Counted from the stretch's first letter, positions 8,572-17,635 are shown. The stretch: DNA of 64,000 bases from Azophilus sp965221755 (GCA_965221755.1 OZ244921.1:3224001-3288000); one strand, 5' to 3'. Program-made: numbers and translations. The notes: generated by a model from the letters alone, not told the origin.

Positions 8572-9495
8572 ATGCACGACCACGTCATTCTGGCCGAGGG
8601 CCTGAAGTTCCCCGAAGGCCCCATCGCCCTGCCGGACGGCAGCGTCATCCTCGTCGAGATCGCCAAGGGCGCCCTTGCCCGGGTGCGGGACGGCCAAGTC
8701 GAGCTCATTGCCGACTTGGGCGGCGGCCCCAACGGCGCCGCCATCGGCCCTGATGGCCGTTGCTACGTCTGCAACAACGGCGGCTTCGCTTGGGTGGAGC
8801 GAAGCGGGCGGCTGTTCCCGACTGAACAGGCCGCGGATTACCGCGGCGGATGGATCGAGGTGGTTGACCTGGCTGACGGCCGCTCGGAGGTGCTCTACAC
8901 GCACTGCGACGGAGAGCCGCTCAAAGGGCCCAACGACATCGTCTTCGATGCCCAAGGCGGGTTCTGGTTCACCGACCACGGCAAGACCCGCGCCCGGGAC
9001 CGGGACCGCACCGGGGTCTTCTACGCCGCCGCGGACGGATCGTTCATCGAAGAGGCCATCTTTCCTCTGGAAGGCCCCAACGGCATTGCCCTGTCGCCTG
9101 GCGAGGATGAGCTCTACGTCGCGGAAACCTCCACCGGGCGGGTCTGGGCCTACGCGCTTTCCGCACCCGGCAAATTGCGGGGCGAGCGGCGCGACCGACC
9201 TGACGGCGGCCGCCTGCTGCCTGGACGCCAAGGCTACTTTCTGTTCGATTCGATGGCCGTGGATGCCGAGGGCAACGTCTGCGTGGCCACCCTCGTTGAC
9301 GGCGGCATCACCATCCTCTCGCCCAAGGGCGAACCTGCCCGCCACGTTCCCTGCCCCGATCCCCTCACCACCAACATCTGCTTTGGCGGCCCGGACTTGA
9401 AGACGGCCTACGTGACGCTGTCCTCCACGGGCAAGTTGATGGCCATGCCTTGGCCGACGCCAGGCGCGCCGCTCAACTTCCTGCCGCGGCGATAG
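8572..9495 (+). CDS. SMP-30/gluconolactonase-family protein
   Basis: 307 residues from ATG 8572; the next upstream ATG is 8524. Six-bladed propeller pattern with GLKFPEGP, GPNGAAIGPDG, GPNDIVFDAQGGFWFTDHG and EGPNGIALSP, which carry the conserved Glu and Asn/Asp metal ligands of calcium-dependent lactonases. The likely reaction is hydrolysis of a sugar or xenobiotic lactone. No signal peptide, so probably cytoplasmic. A decayed MFS N-terminus follows directly, suggesting it once had a transporter partner. Confidence 0.82.
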   Translation: MHDHVILAEGLKFPEGPIALPDGSVILVEIAKGALARVRDGQVELIADLGGGPNGAAIGPDGRCYVCNNGGFAWVERSGRLFPTEQAADYRGGWIEVVDLADGRSEVLYTHCDGEPLKGPNDIVFDAQGGFWFTDHGKTRARDRDRTGVFYAAADGSFIEEAIFPLEGPNGIALSPGEDELYVAETSTGRVWAYALSAPGKLRGERRDRPDGGRLLPGRQGYFLFDSMAVDAEGNVCVATLVDGGITILSPKGEPARHVPCPDPLTTNICFGGPDLKTAYVTLSSTGKLMAMPWPTPGAPLNFLPRR

Positions 9496-9514
9496 CCGCT
9501 CGCCGGCCAAGCCC

Positions 9515-9784
9515 ATGCCGGCGGTCCATCACGGCTGGTGGGTCGTGGCCGGGCTGTTCCTCATCCTGAACGTTTCGTCGGGCTTCGGCTTCCACAACCA
9601 CTCCGTCCATCTGAATGCGTTGTCCGCGGACGGCGACCTGCACAAACTGTTTGCTCAGCGAGGAGCGCACCGACGCACCCGAAAGACCGTATCGCGCTTA
9701 AGGAAAGTGCGCAACGAACTCGCACACCATCGCTACGTTCCGTATTCGACAGCACTCGATCTGATCGCCTGTTCACCCTCTTGA
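9515..9784 (+). pseudogene. MFS transporter N-terminus fused to an unrelated tail (remnant)
   Basis: The first ~38 codons read as the start of an MFS permease: HHGWWVVAGLFLILNVSSGF then FHNHSVHLNALSA. From about 9632 homology stops and the frame runs into 50 residues ending RNELAHHRYVPYSTALDLIA, which look like the end of a different, possibly HEPN-like, protein. The join looks like a deletion or insertion scar. The chimera is unlikely to function. Its position after the lactonase gene suggests a lost lactone/sugar transporter. Confidence 0.6.
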
Positions 9785-9785
9785 A

Positions 9786-9998
9786 TCACGACACATCAAG
9801 CGGTTCCAACGCCAGCTCCGGGTCCGCCAACCGCGCAAGGTCGCTTGGCCGCTCCATGTCAAAACTGTGAAATGGCTGCTGCCATTCGCCTTGAAGCGCC
9901 TCGGCAAGAGTCGTTTTGCCGATCTGCCGCGCACCGAGAATGGCTACAACAGGATTATCCCGCAGAAGCAGCCGCAGTCGCGAGAGATGTTGGGGACG
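9786..9998 (-). pseudogene. AAA ATPase (DUF4143-type) N-terminal fragment
   Basis: On the minus strand the frame reads LRLLLRDNPVVAILGARQ then IGKTTLAEAL (Walker A), and later FDMERPSDLARLADPELALE before a premature TGA at 9786-9788. This is the characteristic start of the large ATPases with a DUF4143 C-terminal domain, which should be ~380 residues long. There is no start codon: an in-frame stop lies just upstream, where the dispersed palindromic repeat begins (10008-10029). Both ends are gone. Confidence 0.65.
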
Positions 9999-10004
9999 CT
10001 ACGC

Positions 10005-10110
10005 GCAGAGTTTCGCGTAAGCGAAACTCCAACGCGCCCGCAAAGCGGGCGCGCGGGCTCAGAAACACATCGAACCCGGTCCACGCAACGGGCGCGCGGG
10101 CGCGCGGGCT
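10005..10110 (+). repeat. Copy of the dispersed composite palindromic repeat
   Basis: Contains the hairpin core GAGTTTCGC-loop-GCGAAACTC at 10008-10029, a GCGCCCGC/GCGGGCGC hairpin at about 10034-10052 and the module GCGGGCTCAGAAACA at 10053-10067, then CCACGCAACGGGCGCG. It lies between a broken ATPase gene and exbD. Confidence 0.75.
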
Positions 10111-10180
10111 TCACAGCATCCGAACATGTCGTTAAGATGCGGGCAACTTTGGGGAAAACGCTTGCTTGGAGGAGTGTCCA

Positions 10181-10591
10181 GTGCGAAGAATCATCGGCGG
10201 CCGCGCTTCGGAGGAAGGCGATGAGCAGATCAACCTCACGCCCATGCTCGACGTGGTGTTCATCATGCTGATCTTCTTCATCGTCACTGCCACCTTCGTC
10301 AAGGAGGTGGGGCTGGACGTCAATCAGCCGGATGACGAAAAGCCCAAGACGGTCGATCCCGACAAGAAGAGCATCGTCGTGCGCATCAGCAACCGGGACC
10401 GGATCGTCATTGCCCAACGGGACGTGGACTGGCGCTCGGTGCGGGCCAACATCGAGCGCCTGCACGCGGAGAACCCGGAAGCGCCGGTGATCATCCAGCC
10501 GCATCCGGACTCCCAAACCGCCACCATGATCCACGTGATGGACTCGGCTCGATTGGCTGGCGTTTTCAACGTCTCGTTGGCGTCGAACTGA
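10181..10591 (+). CDS. exbD: ExbD/TolR-family biopolymer transport protein
   Basis: 136 residues from GTG 10181, which follows GGAGG by about eight bases. A short cytoplasmic tail leads into one transmembrane helix, INLTPMLDVVFIMLIFFIV, with the essential proton-path aspartate (about D24), then a periplasmic domain. ExbD works with ExbB and TonB to energise outer-membrane transport. Neither exbB nor tonB is adjacent, so this is a solitary copy in the window. A TTG at 10166 in the same frame is a weaker start. It is convergent with the nucleoside transporter. Confidence 0.87.
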   Translation: MRRIIGGRASEEGDEQINLTPMLDVVFIMLIFFIVTATFVKEVGLDVNQPDDEKPKTVDPDKKSIVVRISNRDRIVIAQRDVDWRSVRANIERLHAENPEAPVIIQPHPDSQTATMIHVMDSARLAGVFNVSLASN

Positions 10592-10596
10592 CGCCA

Positions 10597-11835
10597 CTAC
10601 AAACGCGCGACCAAACCGATGATGGCACCGGTCAAGCAGGATACCAAAGTTCCTGAAATCAATGTCTTAGACCCCAATTCCAAGAAATCGGGTCGTCTTT
10701 CGGGCACTAGGGTGGAAAGGCCTCCGATCAGGATGCCCAAACTCCCGAAGTTGGTGAAGCCGCACAGCGCATAGGTCAGGATCAGGCGCGAGTGGCCACT
10801 GAGCTCCTCAGGCCCCAGCGCGGTCAACTGCAGGTAGGCCACCAGCTCGTTCAACACCAACTTGGCGCCGAGCAGGCTGCCTGCGGTTTGGGCTTCGGCC
10901 CAAGGCACGCCAATCAGCCAAGCCACGGGCGCGAACGCCCATCCCATCGCCCGTTCAAGGGTCAACGCCGCCCCGCCAACCTGAACGTTGGACAGGATGA
11001 GATTGACCAGCGCCACCAGGCTCACCAGCACGATCAGCATGGCGCCGATGTACAACGCCAAGCGCAGGCCGTCGGCGGTGCCTCGGGTGATGGCGTCCAT
11101 GGTGCCGGAATAGCTCAAGCTAACGGGCGCTTCGTCGGTGGCCGTCGCGTCCGCCAAGGGAATCATCAGCCTGGAGATCAGGATGGCGCCGATGACGTTG
11201 ATGGCCGAAGCCACGAGAATGTGCCCCAAGGCGCCGTCGATGACCTCCTGCAGCACGCCGGCGTAGAGCACCATGATCGATCCGGCAATGGTCGCCATGC
11301 CGCAGGTCATGACCGAGAACAGTTCGGAACGAGTCAGCTTGGCGAGATAGGCGCGAATCACCAACGGCGCTTCCGCCATGCCCAGAAACAGGCTCGCGGC
11401 GGCGGCGGTGCCGACCGCGCCGCCAACGCCCAAAGCGCGCCGCAGCACGGCTCCAAAGGCGCGGATGATCAGGGGCAGGACGCGCCAATGCCAAAGGATG
11501 GCGACCAGCGCGCTAAACACGAGGATCTGCGGCAAAACCCGGAAGGAGAGCAGGTACAGGGCGCTTTCGGCATTGACCTCAAAGGGCGCGGGGCCACCGC
11601 CGAGATAGCCGAACACGAACCCGGTGCCAACTTGGGTGGCCTGTTCCACGGCGCGCACCAAGCCGTTGACCGCCAGCAGCATCTCGCTCAGGACCGGAGC
11701 CTTGAGCAGCACCGCGGCGAGCGCGAACTGCATGGTGAGCGCAGAGGCCAGCATGCGCCATTCGAACCGTCCGCGGTTCTCGCTCAACAGCCAAGCGAGG
11801 CCCAAAAGGACGGCGATGCCCAAGATTGCCTGCAT
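10597..11835 (-). CDS. nupC: Concentrative nucleoside transporter (CNT/NupC family)
   Basis: 412 residues, the full length of bacterial CNT proteins. Hydrophobic throughout, with family signatures GYLGGG, SLFLGMAEAPLVIRAYL, MTCGMATIAGSIMVLYAGVL and the C-terminal ALCGFTNFGSLGILIGGL. It imports nucleosides with H+ or Na+. Start is the ATG at 11835. It stands alone, divergent from the SIR2 gene and ending five bases from exbD. Confidence 0.92.
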   Translation of the reverse strand: MQAILGIAVLLGLAWLLSENRGRFEWRMLASALTMQFALAAVLLKAPVLSEMLLAVNGLVRAVEQATQVGTGFVFGYLGGGPAPFEVNAESALYLLSFRVLPQILVFSALVAILWHWRVLPLIIRAFGAVLRRALGVGGAVGTAAAASLFLGMAEAPLVIRAYLAKLTRSELFSVMTCGMATIAGSIMVLYAGVLQEVIDGALGHILVASAINVIGAILISRLMIPLADATATDEAPVSLSYSGTMDAITRGTADGLRLALYIGAMLIVLVSLVALVNLILSNVQVGGAALTLERAMGWAFAPVAWLIGVPWAEAQTAGSLLGAKLVLNELVAYLQLTALGPEELSGHSRLILTYALCGFTNFGSLGILIGGLSTLVPERRPDFLELGSKTLISGTLVSCLTGAIIGLVARL

Positions 11836-12019
11836 GCCTCTATTGTGCGGCGTTTGGCTTGTGGATGCGAACCCCGGCCCGAGGGGCCAAGGTTCTTTGG
11901 CGCTTCTGCGGCGCGAAACTCGGCGAACCTTGATCGGGCGTTGTTGCCGGGGCGTTGCGGGCGGCGCCGGATGCTGCGGCCTCGGCTATACTGGCCAACC
12001 CTTCCCTGGCGGCGACCGG

Positions 12020-12781
12020 ATGCCCGACTCGGATGACAGCGTCGAGAAGCTTGCCGCTCTGCTGGCCGATGCGCGGCGCATCGTTTTCTTCACCGGAGCG
12101 GGCATCAGCACTGAGTCCGGCATTCCGGATTTCCGCAGTCCCGGCACCGGATTGTGGAACCAGATCAAGCCCATCCAGTTCCAGGACTTCATCGGCTCGG
12201 AGAAAGTCCGCACCGAGTCTTGGCGGCGACGCTTCACTGGCGAGCGGCTGATGGAGGGCGCCCGGCCCAACAAGGGCCATCTGAGCGTCGCCCGCTTGGT
12301 CGAGGAAGGCCGCTGCTTGGCGGTGATCACGCAGAACGTGGACAATCTGCACCAGGACGCCGGGGTGCCCAAGGAGCAGGTCATCGAACTGCACGGCAAC
12401 GCCAGCTACGCCACCTGCCTGTCCTGCGGCATGCGCTATGAACTCGGCGACCTGGAGCGGCAGTTCAAGCAGCTCGGGCGCGTCGAGCCTTGCGGGCGCT
12501 GCGGCGGCATCATCAAGACGGCCACCATTTCCTTCGGCCAAGCAATGCCGGAACAGGCCATGCAACGCGCTTTGGCGGCTGTGGAGGCGTGCGACCTGAT
12601 GTTGGTGGCAGGCTCCTCCTTAGTGGTTTACCCGGCGGCCGGATTTCCGCAACATGCCAAACGGCTGGGCGCTGCGCTGGCGATCGTCAACCGGGAGGAG
12701 ACGCCCTTGGACGCTCTGGCTGACGTGGTCGTTCGTGAGGAAATCGGCGCCGCACTGTCCTTTGCGGTCGGCATGAACTGA
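12020..12781 (+). CDS. SIR2-family NAD-dependent protein deacylase
   Basis: 253 residues from ATG 12020. GAGISTESGIPDFRSPG at 26-42 and QNVDNLHQ at 105-112 bind NAD; H125 in ELHGN is the catalytic base. C133, C136, C158 and C161 form the zinc site. The C-terminal GSSLVVYPAAG is typical. It removes acyl groups from lysines using NAD and so affects metabolic enzymes. The frame is open far upstream but only this start aligns with the family N-terminus. A NadR-like gene lies downstream, a loose NAD theme. Confidence 0.92.
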   Translation: MPDSDDSVEKLAALLADARRIVFFTGAGISTESGIPDFRSPGTGLWNQIKPIQFQDFIGSEKVRTESWRRRFTGERLMEGARPNKGHLSVARLVEEGRCLAVITQNVDNLHQDAGVPKEQVIELHGNASYATCLSCGMRYELGDLERQFKQLGRVEPCGRCGGIIKTATISFGQAMPEQAMQRALAAVEACDLMLVAGSSLVVYPAAGFPQHAKRLGAALAIVNREETPLDALADVVVREEIGAALSFAVGMN

Positions 12782-12953
12782 AGCTCGGCGGGTTCCGCCG
12801 CCCCCCATGCTCGAACCCATCGGAACCTGAACCAGCAACGCAAGCAGGCTCGGAACATCTCGGAACCTGACCCACGCAACGGCAGCGAAACTCCAACGCA
12901 CCAGCGAAGCGGGTGCGCTTGCATCGCGCCGTCCGCCGCGCGATAGACCAGCG
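12782..12953. repeat. Intergenic degenerate repeat copies
   Basis: The 172-bp gap holds two partial copies of the dispersed repeat: CTCGGAACATCTCGGAACCT near 12850 and TGACCCACGCAACGGCAGCG with AAACTCCAACGC near 12868-12900, then a GCACC...GGTGC-like hairpin. No gene is seen. Confidence 0.55.
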
Positions 12954-13556
12954 ATGGCTCCCGACCCGCTCATCGTTTGCCTGACGGGCGCTGAATCCAC
13001 GGGCAAGACCACTCTCGCCACCGCATTGGCGGACCGCTATGACGTTCCCTTGGTGCCGGAGGCGGCGAGGCGCCATCTCCGGCCGCACCGTCCCTACGGC
13101 CCGGAGGATGTCCTGGCCATCGCCCGGGCGCAGCAGCGTTTGGAGCGCAAAGCGCTTGGCGGGTCGCCGCATCTGGTGGTCTGCGACACGGATTTGCTGG
13201 TCATTCAGATCTGGTGGCAGGTCAAGTTCGGGGCGTTGCCCGGGGAGCTCGCGGCGGCGCTGGCCGGCCGCTCAGCGCGCGCCTACCTGCTCACCCGGCC
13301 GGACATCCCCTGGACGCCGGATCCGCTGCGCGAAAGCGGCGGCGATCGCTCGGACCTGCATCGTCGCTACCAAGGCGCCCTGATCGCGGGGCCGCACCCC
13401 TACGCGGAAGTGGGCGGTGACCCGCAAGATCGCCTGACCGCCGCATCGCGGCATGTTGACCAATGGCTGGCTGTCCGTGCGGGCGGGGGCCAACCATGCC
13501 CGGAGCCGCGCCGCGAACTCCAGGGAGGCTCTGATCAAGAGATGGCGCAAGGCTAG
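12954..13556 (+). CDS. NadR-like AAA-family nucleotide kinase
   Basis: 200 residues. Walker A GAESTGKT at 12-19, then VPLVPEAARRHL and VVCDTDLLVIQIWW, match the C-terminal ribosylnicotinamide-kinase-like domain of NadR, here as a stand-alone protein without the adenylyltransferase or HTH domains. It may phosphorylate nicotinamide riboside or a related small molecule; this is inference from the family. The last ~25 residues are low complexity. Its stop overlaps the end of the convergent small membrane gene by four bases. Confidence 0.75.
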   Translation: MAPDPLIVCLTGAESTGKTTLATALADRYDVPLVPEAARRHLRPHRPYGPEDVLAIARAQQRLERKALGGSPHLVVCDTDLLVIQIWWQVKFGALPGELAAALAGRSARAYLLTRPDIPWTPDPLRESGGDRSDLHRRYQGALIAGPHPYAEVGGDPQDRLTAASRHVDQWLAVRAGGGQPCPEPRRELQGGSDQEMAQG

Positions 13557-13789
13557 GCAACCTTGGACGGCTCCGCCTCCACGGTGCGCAGGCGCTCCTC
13601 CACCATCAAGCGGTGCAGGCGGCGGATGCAATTGCTGCCCGTTCGAACGAACATGAAGGGCAGCAGCGCATGCAGCAGGCAGGCGATTCCGGCCACGAGC
13701 ATGGCCAAGGCGAACCCGCCCGCCTTGACCATGTGGCAGGCGTAGGATTCCCCGACTTCCTCAAGGTGGCTGCTGAACGGATTCATCAA
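13553..13789 (-). CDS. Small membrane protein (DUF6356-like)
   Basis: 78 residues starting MMNPF; the first or second Met could be used. Pattern: HLEEVGESYACHM, then one or two hydrophobic helices including LLHALLPFMF, then a basic tail with RLHRLMVEER. This matches the short uncharacterised alphaproteobacterial/gammaproteobacterial family I know as DUF6356. Function unknown. It is convergent with the NadR-like gene; an AT-rich region that could carry its promoter lies upstream. Confidence 0.7.
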   Translation of the reverse strand: MMNPFSSHLEEVGESYACHMVKAGGFALAMLVAGIACLLHALLPFMFVRTGSNCIRRLHRLMVEERLRTVEAEPSKVA

Positions 13790-13951
13790 TCTGCCGCACT
13801 ATTGCCATAGAAAAATTATATTCCGAATCAGGTGTAATTTTGTTCTAAACTAACTATTATATTAGCTTGATTTTGGAATATATTTTCAAATAACATAACG
13901 GATGAGCCAATAACGCCATCCTAGAATTCTCCCCCGGGAGCCTTGACGCCC
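13790..13951. promoter_or_regulatory. AT-rich divergent promoter region for lrp-like gene and DUF6356 gene
   Basis: Bases about 13805-13900 are roughly 70% A+T in a GC-rich genome, with several TATATT/TATTAT-like hexamers and A/T tracts. The region separates two divergent genes. Lrp-family proteins bind and bend AT-rich DNA, so autoregulation is likely (inference). No single promoter can be fixed by eye. Confidence 0.45.
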
Positions 13952-14425
13952 ATGACCTTCGATCGAATCGACCTCAAGATACTCGACCTGCTGCAGCGGG
14001 ATGCCGCCCTCTCGGCCGCTACCGTCGCCGACCGCGTGGGGCTCAGCACCACGCCATGCTGGCGCCGGATCCAGAACTTGGAGCGGGCCGGCGTGATCAC
14101 CGCCCGGGTGGCGCTGCTTGATCGAGATCATCTGAACGTCGGCGTGGACGCCTTTGTCAGGATACGCACCGACCAGCACAACAAGCGCTGGCTGGATGGG
14201 TTCGCCAAGGCGGTGGCGGCGTTTCCGGAAGTGGTCGAAATGTATCGCATGAGCGGCGACGTGGACTACCTGATGCGGGTGGTGGTCCCCGACATCGCCG
14301 CCTACGACGACTTCTACCAACGCCTGATCCGCGTGGTTGATCTCACCGACGTGAGCTCCAGCTTCGCCATGGAGCGCATCAAGTACACCACGGCCCTGCC
14401 CCTCGACCGAGCCGGCGATGGTTAG
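13952..14425 (+). CDS. Lrp/AsnC-family transcriptional regulator
   Basis: 157 residues from ATG 13952, twelve bases after GGGAG. N-terminal winged HTH (DRIDLKILDLLQRDAALSA ... VGLSTTPCWRRIQNLERAGV) followed by the ligand-binding RAM domain with VVEMYRMSGDVDYLMRVVV and a C-terminal SSSFAMERIKYTTALPL. Such regulators sense amino acids or related metabolites. A TTG at 13943 is an alternative start. Target unknown. A repeat copy separates it from pdsR. Confidence 0.92.
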   Translation: MTFDRIDLKILDLLQRDAALSAATVADRVGLSTTPCWRRIQNLERAGVITARVALLDRDHLNVGVDAFVRIRTDQHNKRWLDGFAKAVAAFPEVVEMYRMSGDVDYLMRVVVPDIAAYDDFYQRLIRVVDLTDVSSSFAMERIKYTTALPLDRAGDG

Positions 14426-14520
14426 GACAGTGCGGGGCCGGAAACGCATCGAGCCTGACTCATGCAACGGCAGCGAAACTCCAGCGCACCGAAGGTTCGC
14501 CGCGACCGTCAAATCGCCAG
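14426..14520. repeat. Copy of the dispersed composite repeat
   Basis: Reads GCGGGGCCGGAAACGCATCG, AGCCTGACTCATGCAACGG, GCGAAACTCC and GCGACCGTCAAATCGCC in the same module order as the other copies. It occupies most of the gap between the Lrp gene and pdsR. Confidence 0.6.
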
Positions 14521-14598
14521 CACTGCGCCTGCCGCCTGTGGCAAAATGCGGAACCTGAACCGCATCGCGGGGAAGAGAGCAGGAGACGACGCGGCAGC

Positions 14599-15300
14599 AT
14601 GGCCAAGCGCATCGCCATTGTTGAGGACGATCCGGACCAGCGGGCGAACTATCGTGACGCCATCACCAAGAAGGGCTACGAAGTGGTCGCCTACGGCAGC
14701 CGTCGGGAGGCCTTGGAGCGGATGGAGGGCGACCTGCCTGATCTGGTCATACTCGACATCATCCTCGGCGATGAGGTGGATGCGGGCTTTCAGCTGTGCC
14801 GGGAACTGCTCTTCAAGTCCCCTTCCCTGCCGGTCATCTTCCTGACCGAGCGCATCAACGAGATCGACAAGATCTCGGGCCTGCGGCTGGGTGCTTGGGA
14901 TTACCTGCCCAAACCCATTTCCCTCGACTACTTGGCGGAGCGGATCTCCTCGCTGCTGAGAATCAACGAGGTGCGCGCCGAGAACGCCGAACGGGAGAGC
15001 TCCACGGCCCGAAAAATCGGCCATCTCACCTTGGACCAGGATGCGCTGCTGGTTTCCTGGAGGGGCCAGCGCATCGATCTCTCCGGCACTGAGTTCCGAA
15101 TGCTGGCCAAGCTGGTGCGGGTGCCCGGCCACGCCGTGAGCTACGAAACCCTCATGAACGCCACTATGCAGAGCTTGGTGACCAACAACACCATCAACAC
15201 CCACATGCGCAACATTCGCAAGAAGTTCGAGCGCTTGGACGCAAACTTCGCCTGCATCAAAAGCGAGTACGGATTCGGCTACCGTTGGCTGCCGCCTTAG
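14599..15300 (+). CDS. pdsR: Dedicated sortase-system response regulator PdsR
   Basis: 233 residues. Receiver domain with acidic pocket D10/D11, phosphoacceptor D53 in LVILDIILG and K105, then an OmpR-type winged-helix domain (LSGTEFRMLAKLV ... NTHMRNIRKKFERLD ... YGFGYRWLP). The long receiver variant and linker match the 'proteobacterial dedicated sortase system' regulator family as I recall it. The gene for the matching kinase follows after 142 bp. No sortase, target protein or pdsO is visible in the window. Confidence 0.85.
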   Translation: MAKRIAIVEDDPDQRANYRDAITKKGYEVVAYGSRREALERMEGDLPDLVILDIILGDEVDAGFQLCRELLFKSPSLPVIFLTERINEIDKISGLRLGAWDYLPKPISLDYLAERISSLLRINEVRAENAERESSTARKIGHLTLDQDALLVSWRGQRIDLSGTEFRMLAKLVRVPGHAVSYETLMNATMQSLVTNNTINTHMRNIRKKFERLDANFACIKSEYGFGYRWLPP

Positions 15301-15442
15301 CGGCCGACGAGGCGATGCCGCAGACCGACGAATCAGCGCGCTGCCAAAGGCGGCCCGGCGGGCTGCTTGGCAACGCGACGGCCACCGGATGCCAACGCGC
15401 CCCGCTTGACCAACTCATCCAGCGATCGGGAAAACCAAGGCC

Positions 15443-17635
15443 TTGAAGAGAAAGCCAAATTCCCTGCGCGGCCCGCGCATCGGCACCAAGTTGATGCTGC
15501 TGAGCCTCACGCTGTTGGTGGTGCCTTGGTTCAGCTACCGCCAACTGCTGGAGATGGAGCGGCTGTTGGTGCAAGGTCAATCCCAAGCCCAGCTGCTTAC
15601 GGCCGAAGGCATCTCCACCCTGTTCAACGGCCGTGAGGACCTGTTCAACGACCTGCCGGTGACCATCGAGGACTACGAATCGCTGTTCGCCCAATCCCTT
15701 GAGAGCAACATCCGTCTTGACGGGCGCTACGACGACTGGGGCGAGGGGATTGAGGACCGCCTGCTGAGCTTCGGCCCGGCCACATCGAACGACGGCGCGT
15801 TTCAACTGCTGCTAGGGGAGCGCGCCGGCCAGCTCCACCTGTTCGTTGAGGTCACGGATTCCGACATCGTCTATCGCGATCCCGAGTACCTGCGCCTGGA
15901 CACCGCCGACCATGTGCGGCTGTCGTACATCGGCTCGGACGGCGAGGACGGCCGCATCGGCTTGGTCTTCGCCGAGCCCGGCGTCGTCACCGCCTACGCC
16001 ATGGACGCGGATTGGCGGTTCGCCACCACCGGCACCGCCGAAGCGGACGTGCTGGGCTTCGTGGACGTGGGGGAATCCGGTTGGACCATGGAGTTCCGCC
16101 TGCCCTTGGATCGCTTGGGCTCCCGCCGCTACTTCGGCGTCTCGGTCGCCGATGTGGACGATCCCGTTGCCCGGGCGCCGCTCAAATTGGCGCAAACCCT
16201 GCCCCAGGCCGGCAAGGAGAGCTTCAACTTGATCGTGCTGCGCTCCCCGGAAGTGCTCAACATCATCGAAGGGCTTGGCTATTCAGGCGCCCGCATCCTG
16301 GTCATCGATGCCCAGCAGCGGGTGCGCGCCGAAACCGGCGCCCCGCGCTTGGAAGCGGCCGGCCCCGGCGCGCCGGGCCTGCTGCACCGGGGCTTTGAAT
16401 CGATAAGGCCCCTCCTGCACCGCCTGAGCACTTTCGAGCCCCTGGATGCGGAGCGCAGCCGCGCAGCGGATGAAGGCGTCGCTGCGGACATCATCAGCGC
16501 CACGCTCGACGGGCATCCAGCCACCATGCGGCACTCCTTGGACAATCAGGTCGAGGTGATCCTGGCCGCCCATCCGATCGTCTCCAAGGACGCCGTGATC
16601 GGCACCGTCGTGGTGGAGCAGAACATAGACGACATCTTGAGCTTCCAACGCGAAGCGCTTGAGCAGGTGATCGTTTTCTCGGTAAGCGCGTTGATCGCCG
16701 TGTTCGCCGCCCTGCTGACGTTCGCCTGGCGGCTCGCTTGGCGCATCCGTCAATTGCGGCGCGAGGCCAGCGCCGCCATCGACCAGCACGGACGTCTGAG
16801 GGCGAGCGCCCTGCAAAGCGAAATTGACTCCGGGGACGAAATCGGCGACTTGGCCCGCAGCTTCTCCAACACGCTGTCCAAGCTGCATCAGCACAACCAC
16901 TTCCTGGAAAACATGCCGCGCACCCTGCGCCACGAGATCAACAACCCGCTCAACACGCTGAGCACCTCCCTGCAGAATCTCGCCGAGGAAAGCCCGGGCG
17001 TGGAGGACAGCAAATACTTGACAAGCGCCAAGAACGGCGTCATCCGCATTGGCTCCATCGTGCAAAACCTCTCCGATGCGGCCAATCTGGAAGAGTCGTT
17101 AAAGGCCGAGGAGCTCGAAGCGGTCGATATCCAGAGACTGCTCGAAAGCTACGTGGCCAATTGCGCCGCCGGCCACCCGGACTGCGAATTCGTCTTTCGC
17201 GGCCTGCGGGAACCCGCCTACGCGGAGGTGTCCGACTACCGCATCGAGCAGTTGCTCGACAAGATCATCGACAACGCCATCGACTTCCACCGCACCGGCT
17301 CGCCGATCACCGTGCAGCTCGACGTGCAGCGCGACGACCTGCGCATCACGGTCGCCAATCGAGGGCCGATCCTGCCCGACCAGGTGGGCAAGTCGGTGTT
17401 CGACTCCATGGTCAGCAACCGCGGGCCGCACAACCGCTTGCACTTCGGATTGGGTCTCTACGTCGTGCGCATCATCGCCGAGCACCACGGCGGCTTCGTG
17501 CGGGCGCTGAACCTGACCGACAACAGCGGCGTCGCCATCATGGTGCAGCTGCCGCGCGCTGAGGCGCCGGAGCCGCGCGTGGCCGTTGACGCGGCGGTCG
17601 CGGCCCAAGCGCAGCCATCGGCTCAGGCCAGTTGA
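15443..17635 (+). CDS. pdsS: Dedicated sortase-system histidine kinase PdsS
   Basis: 730 residues from TTG 15443, with AAGG just upstream; the first ATG in frame (15494) would cut into the first membrane helix. Helices at about 18-34 and 408-432 bracket a large periplasmic sensor with a carbohydrate-binding-like beta domain (LDGRYDDWGEGIED start). HAMP follows, then the H-box RHEINNPLN with H497 and an HATPase_c domain (N box DKIIDNAIDF, G box LHFGLGLYVV). Partner of PdsR. The last 13 bases overlap the convergent MBL gene. Confidence 0.87.
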   Translation: MKRKPNSLRGPRIGTKLMLLSLTLLVVPWFSYRQLLEMERLLVQGQSQAQLLTAEGISTLFNGREDLFNDLPVTIEDYESLFAQSLESNIRLDGRYDDWGEGIEDRLLSFGPATSNDGAFQLLLGERAGQLHLFVEVTDSDIVYRDPEYLRLDTADHVRLSYIGSDGEDGRIGLVFAEPGVVTAYAMDADWRFATTGTAEADVLGFVDVGESGWTMEFRLPLDRLGSRRYFGVSVADVDDPVARAPLKLAQTLPQAGKESFNLIVLRSPEVLNIIEGLGYSGARILVIDAQQRVRAETGAPRLEAAGPGAPGLLHRGFESIRPLLHRLSTFEPLDAERSRAADEGVAADIISATLDGHPATMRHSLDNQVEVILAAHPIVSKDAVIGTVVVEQNIDDILSFQREALEQVIVFSVSALIAVFAALLTFAWRLAWRIRQLRREASAAIDQHGRLRASALQSEIDSGDEIGDLARSFSNTLSKLHQHNHFLENMPRTLRHEINNPLNTLSTSLQNLAEESPGVEDSKYLTSAKNGVIRIGSIVQNLSDAANLEESLKAEELEAVDIQRLLESYVANCAAGHPDCEFVFRGLREPAYAEVSDYRIEQLLDKIIDNAIDFHRTGSPITVQLDVQRDDLRITVANRGPILPDQVGKSVFDSMVSNRGPHNRLHFGLGLYVVRIIAEHHGGFVRALNLTDNSGVAIMVQLPRAEAPEPRVAVDAAVAAQAQPSAQAS

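Noticed and set aside
10792..12036. 414-codon plus-strand frame opposite the nucleoside transporter
   Set aside because: Gln/His/Asp-rich low-complexity translation typical of antisense to a membrane protein gene.
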